In this document: piece after piece, positions 1 through 5,524 of the stretch | Layout of the letters: each line of letters opens with the position of its first letter | Position numbering within the stretch: the stretch's first letter is position 1 | Assembly (NCBI GenBank): GCA_034435635.1 | Contig: DAOTWY010000006.1 | Span: 1 to 7,011, forward strand | Source: DAOTWY01 sp003696565 | GTDB taxonomy: Bacteria; Chloroflexota; Anaerolineae; Aggregatilineales; Phototrophicaceae | Length of the DNA: 7,011 nucleotides | Reading direction: 5' to 3' | The notes under the pieces: model-generated | The model's input: only the letters and a program-made list of their open reading frames with translations | Databases searched by the model: none | What the model was told of the DNA's origin: nothing | Position numbers and translations under genes: made by a program

Positions 1-1130
1 GCATTAAAACCGGCTTTTGTGGCTTTATCCATACTGATGACAACATCATAATCTTGAATAAATGTCTCAATCAAGAAATTGGGTTGTGTTAAATTTGTGA
101 GGTTCTGATACCGAAGATTATGTTCTATCGCAATTTTTTGCCAAAGGGCAGTATGTTTTAGCATAAACTGCGCTGCCGGAAAGCCTTTTTGAGGAAACTC
201 AGGTTGCATTCCAAAATATTCTGCAAGGTCATGCCATAAATCCCGCCAACGAAACGGCTCCTTATTGACGACGTTAAACGCCTGATTCTGTGCCGCTGGT
301 GTTTGGGTTGTCCACTCCATAAAATCCGCTAACAAACGCGCATCTGTGATGGTATGTAAGCAATCCGCTGCTGCTAAATCGCCAGGGAAAATAAGCGGCA
401 TCTGCTGTGCCTTAAGCAAGCTGATATAAACCGCTAAGGTTGTCAGTAAATTGTTTTGGGAATGGTTAGCAAACCCAATGATAAAACTTGGACGGACGAC
501 GTTCCAACTAAAGCCATATTGGTGGGCATATGCCTCAAGCATATCTTCTTGCTCAAAATAGAAATTAGGACCAGGAGCGCGCGGGTCTGTTTCTCTCATT
601 GGGATTGACCAACCTGGATAAAAATAAGGTGTAAGGTGCATCCCATAATATTTAGCACCGGTTACCAGTACAACATGCTGAAGTTGATGCGGTGGTTGTG
701 TCACAGCTTGTAAAACATTGTTGAAAATTTGATAATTCTTTTGTTGTGTATCTGCTGCGCCGGCGATCTTTGCCACCGTTTGATAAATCAATGGGTATAA
801 GAACGGCAAGAACTTTAAAAGCCGTGATGTGATTTTGACTTTGCGCCGCTCTCTTAAGCTAGAATAGGCTAATGTCTGGCGATTTCCTGCTTCTGGGATG
901 TAAGCTGCATAAAAAACATGGGTGATGGGGTGATGACGTAATTTTTCTATCACATCATCCCCTTGTAATAAATCAATAGCAAGGGGTGTAATGTTTGAAT
1001 TTAAGGTTGTATCTTGCGTGATACGGCGGGAAACTGCAATAACATGCCATTCATCTGACTCGGCTAATGTTTGTGTGAGGGTTCTGCCCGCGGTACCAGT
1101 CGCCCCTAAAATCAACGCTGTTTTTTTCAC
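1..1130 (-). CDS. PRISE-like extended SDR reductase (C-terminus cut by window edge)
   Basis: Probable soluble NAD(P)H-dependent reductase of the PRISE group (progesterone 5-beta-reductase/iridoid synthase-like) within the extended short-chain dehydrogenases. In characterised members the enzyme reduces the C=C bond of an enone; the substrate here is unknown. 376 codons are visible. The dinucleotide motif GATGTAG is at residues 9-15. SRR at 34-36 after the second strand suggests NADPH preference. The family's catalytic lysine motif TGAKYY (K160) and tyrosine motif NFYFEQED (Y191) are both present, followed by NVVRPSFIIGF (210-220). The visible end, SMDKATKAGF, matches the usual C-terminal region, so only a few dozen residues should be missing. 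Residues about 85-127 form a basic then hydrophobic insert between HVFYAAY and the next conserved helix, not expected in plant enzymes. The start is GTG at 1130, overlapping the SET gene stop as GTGA, with GGAG 7 nt upstream. Last visible gene of the leftward operon. Family confident, substrate not. Confidence 0.85.
   Translation of the reverse strand, partial: MKKTALILGATGTAGRTLTQTLAESDEWHVIAVSRRITQDTTLNSNITPLAIDLLQGDDVIEKLRHHPITHVFYAAYIPEAGNRQTLAYSSLRERRKVKITSRLLKFLPFLYPLIYQTVAKIAGAADTQQKNYQIFNNVLQAVTQPPHQLQHVVLVTGAKYYGMHLTPYFYPGWSIPMRETDPRAPGPNFYFEQEDMLEAYAHQYGFSWNVVRPSFIIGFANHSQNNLLTTLAVYISLLKAQQMPLIFPGDLAAADCLHTITDARLLADFMEWTTQTPAAQNQAFNVVNKEPFRWRDLWHDLAEYFGMQPEFPQKGFPAAQFMLKHTALWQKIAIEHNLRYQNLTNLTQPNFLIETFIQDYDVVISMDKATKAGFN
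1127..1130 (-). other. GTGA stop/start overlap, SET gene to reductase
   Basis: The SET gene TGA (1129-1127) overlaps the reductase GTG start (1130-1128). GGAG lies 7 nt upstream within the last codons of the SET gene. The arrangement predicts coupled translation. Confidence 0.75.
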
Positions 1131-1630
1131 TTTGCTTCTCCGCGTGTAATGGCTTTTAACGTATGGCGGGGTAGATGCTCCCCAAAACGCTTTTGCCATT
1201 CTGGGTCTAAATAGTCTCGGTTAGTCACTTTGCCTCGGCAAATAGGGCTACCACACAAACACGTCATTTCAAACGGGATGTCAACCTCTGTTGTGGCATA
1301 ATCATAGGTAATTTCTTCCCCTGGTTGAATATCTCGCCTTGCGATCATGGTATCGTCATCTGCCCACCAGGTGTTAGGATCACATGAGTGATTCATATAC
1401 TTTTCGTCACCTTGCTCATTGACGATCAAATCCTCCCGCATTTGATAGCCATATACAAGAATCTCAGCTTGTTTTTCTGGTGGGTAGGTCAAGAACTCTG
1501 CCAGCGGAATTGTCGGCTCACCTGGTTCTAAGCGACTAACAACCTCGCCTTCACGAATCAACCCCTGTGCAACCAACCCCTTTCCCTGAATAACCCCCCG
1601 ATCAACACATTTTATAAGTGGATGCAGCAT
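1127..1630 (-). CDS. SET-domain protein-lysine methyltransferase, small bacterial type
   Basis: Predicted SAM-dependent lysine N-methyltransferase of 167 residues, consisting of little more than a SET domain and a post-SET zinc site. Conserved parts are visible in order: the N-terminal G-x-G-L-V-A segment (residues 16-21), NHSCDPN at 80-86, GEEITYDY at 104-111 with the usual tyrosine of the active site, and a post-SET CLCGSPIC with C124, C126 and C131. In this family the post-SET cysteines bind zinc with the cysteine of NHSC (C83), and all four are present, so the enzyme looks intact. There is no signal peptide, so it should be cytoplasmic. Its substrate cannot be read from sequence; a bacterial chromatin or ribosomal protein is possible. 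The ATG follows the deacetylase stop without a gap (TAAATG), with AAGGAGGT only 4 nt upstream, so translation is probably coupled. SET proteins are typically eukaryotic, so an ancient transfer is plausible. Confidence 0.92.
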   Translation of the reverse strand: MLHPLIKCVDRGVIQGKGLVAQGLIREGEVVSRLEPGEPTIPLAEFLTYPPEKQAEILVYGYQMREDLIVNEQGDEKYMNHSCDPNTWWADDDTMIARRDIQPGEEITYDYATTEVDIPFEMTCLCGSPICRGKVTNRDYLDPEWQKRFGEHLPRHTLKAITRGEAK

Positions 1631-2632
1631 TTAGACCTCCTTCACACCATTAAAAAAACTCACTGCTATGTTGCCTAACTGATCCACAGCATACCCGCCT
1701 TCTTGCACATAAAGCGTTGGCAAGTTAAGTGCGGCTATTCGTTGACCTATTATGCGATAAAAAGGTATATCTAATAAAAATTTGCCCATTGGATCACCCT
1801 TGTAAGTATCAAATCCGAGCGACACGACCAAATGCGCCGGCTCAAAACGGCGGATATGATCCAAAGCGGTATCTAGTGCCCGCAAATAAGCGGTTTCATC
1901 TGTGCCGTGTGGCAAGGGGAGGTTGATGATATGATCATTATTTTCATGAGCATAGCCAGCATAGTGAGGATAATCCACGGCTGGGTCAGCATGGATGGAA
2001 ACAAACATGATATCCGGGTCATCCTGAACAATGTCTTGTGTGCCATTACCATGATGGTAATCAATATCCAAAATGGCGACACGACTTTGCTTTAATACGT
2101 ATGCTGCCAATGCCGCGTTGCACACATAACAATACCCCCCAGCAAACCGCCGCCCAGCATGGTGCCCCGGAGGGCGACACAGCGCGTAAGCAAACGGCTC
2201 TCCTTGCAAAATAGCGTTAGCTCCCGCTACTGCCAACGTGGCGGAGTATAAAATCGCCTCCCATGAGCCACGTCCGATAGGGCTGGTGTTGTCATAGATG
2301 AAATAATCACCATTCGGCGGGAACATGGATTCATAATAATACATATCCTCAGTGACCTGATTTTGCATATCATACACAGCAAAATCGGCTTTAAGGTGAT
2401 CTATCACATGAACAGATAAATCATGCAGATACGCAATCATTGCTGGCTCATGAATTGTTGATAGCATAGCAGGGTCGATGGGGGTTTGTGGTTGGTGTAT
2501 CTCTGCGATTGTGAGCTTCTCGAGAATCGCAGAGATGCGGCGGGGTTGCTCATAAAATGGAATCGACTTCCCATGTAGAAATTCTGCCGGCGGGTTATGT
2601 TTTAGATGGTGTGAGCTATAGAAAGTTTTCAA
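1631..2632 (-). CDS. Histone deacetylase/acetylpolyamine amidohydrolase family deacetylase
   Basis: Zinc-dependent deacetylase of the arginase/HDAC fold, 333 residues, close to the length of bacterial acetylpolyamine amidohydrolase. The active site is complete: RPPGHHAG at 153-160 gives the general acid/base pair H157/H158; DIDYHHGNGT gives zinc ligands D191 and H193; SLGFDTYKGDP gives D275; and EGGY gives the transition-state tyrosine Y314. An insert around residues 93-125 ending in TSPIGRGSWEA resembles the extra loop of the acetylpolyamine group, which narrows the active site and mediates dimerisation in the Mycoplana enzyme. This favours acetylpolyamines or another small acetylated amine over proteins, but acetyl-lysine cannot be excluded. 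The start must be TTG at 2632: an in-frame TGA lies four codons upstream (2644-2642), the next methionine is residue 56, and the N-terminus MKTFYSSHHLKH fits the family. The gene overlaps the phosphatase stop by 4 nt and abuts the SET gene. Confidence 0.93.
   Translation of the reverse strand: MKTFYSSHHLKHNPPAEFLHGKSIPFYEQPRRISAILEKLTIAEIHQPQTPIDPAMLSTIHEPAMIAYLHDLSVHVIDHLKADFAVYDMQNQVTEDMYYYESMFPPNGDYFIYDNTSPIGRGSWEAILYSATLAVAGANAILQGEPFAYALCRPPGHHAGRRFAGGYCYVCNAALAAYVLKQSRVAILDIDYHHGNGTQDIVQDDPDIMFVSIHADPAVDYPHYAGYAHENNDHIINLPLPHGTDETAYLRALDTALDHIRRFEPAHLVVSLGFDTYKGDPMGKFLLDIPFYRIIGQRIAALNLPTLYVQEGGYAVDQLGNIAVSFFNGVKEV
2629..2632 (-). other. TTGA stop/start overlap, phosphatase to deacetylase
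   Basis: The phosphatase TGA (2631-2629) shares bases with the deacetylase TTG start (2632-2630). A weak GGTGAG lies 8 nt upstream at 2646-2641. A rare start with a weak ribosome site suggests that the deacetylase depends on termination-reinitiation, which would keep its level tied to the phosphatase. Confidence 0.7.
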
Positions 2633-3204
2633 CGTGTTTTCTCACCGGCGAGGTTCGCCTCATACTGTTTTAGGATGTCCATTTGTGGCGGCATGATACT
2701 GATAAACGGGCGTACCTTGCGGATAGTGGACAAGGCTTGTTCTAATGTCATGCCGGATTTAATTAGATAAGCCGCGGCAGTGGTGGGCGCACGTCCTACG
2801 CCGCCTGCACAGTGAATATAAACTTTTCCACCTGCTTCAATCGCTTGGTGAATGAATGTCGCGCCTTGTTCTAGCTGTTCCAGGGTAGGGGCATCGTCAT
2901 CTACGGTGGGCAAATGCAGGTAGTGCTGTAATGCTAACCCATGCGCAGCATCATCAAATTCAATCCGTAGATTAACCCCATAATGGATGCCTTCACGTTC
3001 AAGTAATGCTTTACCACGCTTACCATACTGTGGACCGACATATAGCTGTGGGGTAACACGGCTAAATTGTAACAATGGCACCCCTGTTAGCTTAGGGATG
3101 CCACGCCCATATATCCAGATCAGTGTGGTTTTAAGACCTTGCTCACGCAGCCTGCGTGATAGAATACGCCACCCTTTTTTTATAAATCTAAGCAAATTTT
3201 GCAT
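2629..3204 (-). CDS. Dual-specificity-type protein phosphatase (CX5R family)
   Basis: Cysteine-dependent phosphatase of the dual-specificity/protein tyrosine phosphatase superfamily, 191 residues. The signature loop HCAGGVGRAPT places the nucleophile at C132 and the phosphate-binding arginine at R138. The aspartate cluster in PTVDDDAPT (D102-D104) holds the likely general acid. The residue after the arginine is alanine (A139), where most family members have serine or threonine; a RAP loop also occurs in the plant glucan phosphatase SEX4. The first ~35 residues are rich in Arg and Lys with interspersed large hydrophobics, suggesting an amphipathic, possibly membrane-contacting helix before the fold begins near SRVTPQLYVG (48-57). 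The substrate may be a phosphoprotein, a phosphoglycan or a lipid phosphate. ATG start with GGAGG 4 nt upstream. The stop TGA overlaps the TTG start of the deacetylase, and a 39-nt gap separates the gene from the upstream peptidase. Confidence 0.88.
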   Translation of the reverse strand: MQNLLRFIKKGWRILSRRLREQGLKTTLIWIYGRGIPKLTGVPLLQFSRVTPQLYVGPQYGKRGKALLEREGIHYGVNLRIEFDDAAHGLALQHYLHLPTVDDDAPTLEQLEQGATFIHQAIEAGGKVYIHCAGGVGRAPTTAAAYLIKSGMTLEQALSTIRKVRPFISIMPPQMDILKQYEANLAGEKTR

Positions 3205-3243
3205 ATTGCCTCCGTCTGCATTGTATGGCTATGTGGGTATATA

Positions 3244-4407
3244 TTACTCACTCACCAGGCGATAAATCGTTGAAGCAAGTAGATTGATTCGGTTCATCAT
3301 CATCGGTAGATGAATCATTTCCTCTGTGGTATGAATGCCGTGAGCTGGCGCACCCATGCCACAAATACTTGGCGTGCCTGCCGCACTGGTGAAGTTAGCA
3401 TCGCTCCCACCACCCCGTGCGATTGGTACGACATGATGCCCTAATTTTTCCGCTTCTTGCAGAACAATATCCACCAGTTTTTGATTTTCTGGCGTGTGTT
3501 CCATGGGTGGGATGAAGGCATCTAGCGTGACTTCAGCTTGATCTACCACACCCATTTCCTCATTTTTCAAATATGTTGCGGTTAAAATTTGCTCAACGGC
3601 ATCACGAGTGTTTTCGCCGTCTAGCAAGGTTTCATAGCGGAAACTGACCGCCCCAGTGACTTCTCCCGGAACAGTATTAGGCGAAATACCACCGTTCAGC
3701 ATGCCAACATTGGTAGAAATCCCTTTATCCCATTGATTTAAGGCGTGAATCCGAACGATCCGCTGGGCAGCAGCCTCTAGGGCATTTAAGCCTAAATGTG
3801 GTGTACCGGAATGAGATGCCAAGCCAGTAATTTTGAACAAAAACGCCCCATATCCCCGGCGCTGACGCACGACCCCTAACGGTACAGTGGCGGAAAGTTG
3901 CCCCTGTGGAAAGCCTGGTTCTAAACCAATTGCCCAATTTGCCCCAACGTGCCCACCCATATACCAATCACGGATGGTGGGGGAACCTTTTTCCTCGTCT
4001 GCACTGACGATCATTTGCACATCATAATCATCGTAAAGCTCTTTAAGGGCAAGCATGGCATATAATCCCATCACCAGCCCGCCTTTAATATCCCCCACAC
4101 CCGGACCACGTACAAATCCATCTTCTAAAACTTCATAATGCAAAAAGTCACCATCTGGCGGAAACACCGTATCCATGTGGCTGATGAGCAGCACACGCTT
4201 GTTGCCATGTGCTTTTGCGTTGCGAATTAAGCGATGCCGCCCGTTGATCGCCTCAACAGTGAAGCCCATTTGTTGCGCCACCCGAGAGAGGGTATCCATC
4301 CCACGATCAACCCCTGCGGTGTTGGCGGTATATGTGTTGATTTCTACGAGTTCTTTAAGCAGGGTTTCAATGTCTTGTTTGCGTTCGTCTATCCAGGGTT
4401 GTAACAT
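3244..4407 (-). CDS. M20 family metallopeptidase, carboxypeptidase G2-like
   Basis: Two-zinc exopeptidase of family M20, most like glutamate carboxypeptidase (CPG2) and related deacylases, 387 residues. All expected metal and catalytic residues are visible: SHMDTVFPP (H77, D79), GPGVGDIKGG (bridging D106), ADEEKGSP (catalytic E138 and ligand E139), GLEPG (E163) and GIHTTEE (H359). RGGGSDANFT (331-340) is typical of the CPG2 branch. Residues about 180-290, including GLASHSG (195-201), form the dimerisation lid domain. The N-terminus has no secretion signal, unlike Pseudomonas CPG2, so a cytoplasmic role in cleaving a small peptide or N-acyl amino acid is inferred. The exact substrate is unknown; M20 enzymes include dipeptidases, aminoacylases and N-acetyl-amino acid deacetylases. 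ATG start with AAGGA 4 nt upstream; second gene of the operon, 12 nt after the methyltransferase stop. Confidence 0.93.
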   Translation of the reverse strand: MLQPWIDERKQDIETLLKELVEINTYTANTAGVDRGMDTLSRVAQQMGFTVEAINGRHRLIRNAKAHGNKRVLLISHMDTVFPPDGDFLHYEVLEDGFVRGPGVGDIKGGLVMGLYAMLALKELYDDYDVQMIVSADEEKGSPTIRDWYMGGHVGANWAIGLEPGFPQGQLSATVPLGVVRQRRGYGAFLFKITGLASHSGTPHLGLNALEAAAQRIVRIHALNQWDKGISTNVGMLNGGISPNTVPGEVTGAVSFRYETLLDGENTRDAVEQILTATYLKNEEMGVVDQAEVTLDAFIPPMEHTPENQKLVDIVLQEAEKLGHHVVPIARGGGSDANFTSAAGTPSICGMGAPAHGIHTTEEMIHLPMMMNRINLLASTIYRLVSE

Positions 4408-4419
4408 TCTATCCTTACC

Positions 4420-5322
4420 TTATTTTGTAAATAATAAGTTCTCTACATCCATATGATCCATCAAGCGGGCGGTCATTGTTTTGATGGTCTCTTGCTGCCC
4501 AGTGATATCAGTAAGTGTACCGTCTTTCTGGATAATCGATACGTGTGAAAAACCCATCCCAAGCACTTCATGCAGTGCCTCTTCTGGTTGATTATCAAAC
4601 GCACGGAGAGCAACCGGGTTATATTCCATGATAAGCTTAAGATTTGGAGACTGCTTAATGGTGCGCTTCATCCCTCGTAACGCACCCATCTCTGCCCCCT
4701 CAATATCCATCTTGACCAAATCAACGCAAGCAATATCAAGCTCATCTAAAACCATATCAATAGGCATCGTTCGGACGGTATACGTTTGTACGGGTAAGCC
4801 CTGAGCAAGACGTGGTGCGATGTCATCTTTCGTTGCGTGTGACTTTTGAAGATCAACCAGCGTGGGGTCATAATGCAATGATCCACTGGCAGACATCATT
4901 AAATAATCATAGAGTTCCGCTGTGCCTTCTGCTTCTGCAACGGCAACTTGAACGGTGGTCACATTTAACAAGGACGCGACATTTTTCATTAAATAATCAA
5001 AGGTGCGTGGGTGTGGCTCAAAGGCGATCACGCGCCCTTCTTCCCCAACTAACTGTGATAAAAGCCGGGCGTAATACCCCACATGCGCACCCACATCAAG
5101 CACAGTCATACCAGGCGTAATCAGCCGTTTGAATTGAGCGACAGTTTCTTGTTCATGCCGATTGGTTAATAACTCTAGACGAAACCAAAACGGATCGTCC
5201 GGCATGGTTTTAAAGTTCTTTATCCGCTCCAAAGCGGGGATAAATGCCGCCGTCATAAGATGATGTAGCATCACATGCACTGGACGGATGCGCTTCAAAG
5301 TTTTGCGATATACTTCGATCAT
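4420..5322 (-). CDS. FkbM family SAM-dependent methyltransferase
   Basis: Class I methyltransferase of the FkbM family, 300 residues from the start chosen here. Motif I, VLDVGAHVGYY (74-84), binds SAM. The acidic motif II is in VIAFEPHP (98-105). The family hallmark KMDIEGAE is at 204-211. FkbM-family enzymes usually O-methylate sugars, polyketides or other hydroxyl groups; the acceptor here is unknown, and such genes are often found near glycan or lipid biosynthesis. About 70 N-terminal residues precede the fold, with no clear signal peptide. The frame is open further upstream to a TTG at 5385, which would add 21 residues, but a near-consensus promoter occupies that stretch. ATG 5322 has AGGGG 5 nt upstream, so the short form is preferred. 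First gene of the leftward operon. Confidence 0.9.
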   Translation of the reverse strand: MIEVYRKTLKRIRPVHVMLHHLMTAAFIPALERIKNFKTMPDDPFWFRLELLTNRHEQETVAQFKRLITPGMTVLDVGAHVGYYARLLSQLVGEEGRVIAFEPHPRTFDYLMKNVASLLNVTTVQVAVAEAEGTAELYDYLMMSASGSLHYDPTLVDLQKSHATKDDIAPRLAQGLPVQTYTVRTMPIDMVLDELDIACVDLVKMDIEGAEMGALRGMKRTIKQSPNLKLIMEYNPVALRAFDNQPEEALHEVLGMGFSHVSIIQKDGTLTDITGQQETIKTMTARLMDHMDVENLLFTK

Positions 5323-5327
5323 GGCTG

Positions 5328-5332
5328 CCCCT
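5328..5332 (-). promoter_or_regulatory. Ribosome binding site deciding the FkbM start
   Basis: AGGGG on the minus strand, 5 nt before ATG 5322-5320. Together with the promoter just upstream it supports the 300-residue product over the 321-residue frame beginning at TTG 5385. Confidence 0.55.
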
Positions 5333-5355
5333 GCTGAAAATAAAAAGCGACTGTC

Positions 5356-5385
5356 ATTATAACGACATTCACCGGTAAATATCAA
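5356..5385 (-). promoter_or_regulatory. Sigma70-type promoter of the six-gene leftward operon
   Basis: On the minus strand TTGATA (5385-5380) lies 18 nt before TATAAT (5361-5356): five of six matches at -35 and a perfect -10. Transcription would begin near 5349, leaving a leader of about 27 nt that contains the AGGGG ribosome site before ATG 5322. It is the only strong promoter seen for the block. The prediction rests on consensus matching alone. Confidence 0.6.
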
Positions 5386-5459
5386 TCCAACTGTTTAGTT
5401 GCAACAATTTGTGTTCCGCCTGGTTGTGTCATGACAATTTTAAGACCGGGCTAAATTCA

Positions 5460-5487
5460 TTGCCTGTTCTTGTGTTCATGATATATT
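5460..5487 (+). promoter_or_regulatory. Putative promoter of the TIR-NB-ARC gene
   Basis: TTGCCT (5460-5465) and TATATT (5482-5487) are separated by 16 nt, with four and five matches to the sigma70 consensus respectively. The start of transcription would be near 5494, leaving a leader of about 30 nt. It is weaker than the divergent promoter. A TCATGA palindrome sits between the two boxes, directly against the -10, where a bound repressor would block the polymerase. Confidence 0.4.
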
Positions 5488-5514
5488 TATACAAGATCAA
5501 CATACACGTTAAGC

Positions 5515-5519
5515 AGGAG
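5515..5519 (+). promoter_or_regulatory. Ribosome binding site of the TIR-NB-ARC gene
   Basis: AGGAG 5 nt before ATG 5525. It selects this ATG over the in-frame GTG at 5519, which overlaps the site itself, and over the internal ATG at 5606. Confidence 0.7.
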
Positions 5520-5524
5520 TGATC

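Noticed and set aside
1121..1127. Run of seven A (minus strand) at the start of the reductase gene as a phase-variable or slippery tract
   Set aside because: Seven bases encoding Lys-Lys-Thr is ordinary, and the frame continues without interruption for 376 codons.
3205..3243. Internal promoter in the 39-nt gap before the phosphatase
   Set aside because: The gap is A/T-rich and has a TACAAT-like word, but no -35 box at a suitable distance was found; read-through is simpler.
5398..5405. GTTGCAAC perfect 8-bp palindrome
   Set aside because: It is short and occurs once, with no related copy in the divergent region; not distinguishable from chance.
5469..5495. CTTGT...ACAAG inverted repeat as a terminator or riboswitch stem
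   Set aside because: Five-base arms with a 17-nt loop and no following T-run; too weak, and it overlaps the likely promoter.
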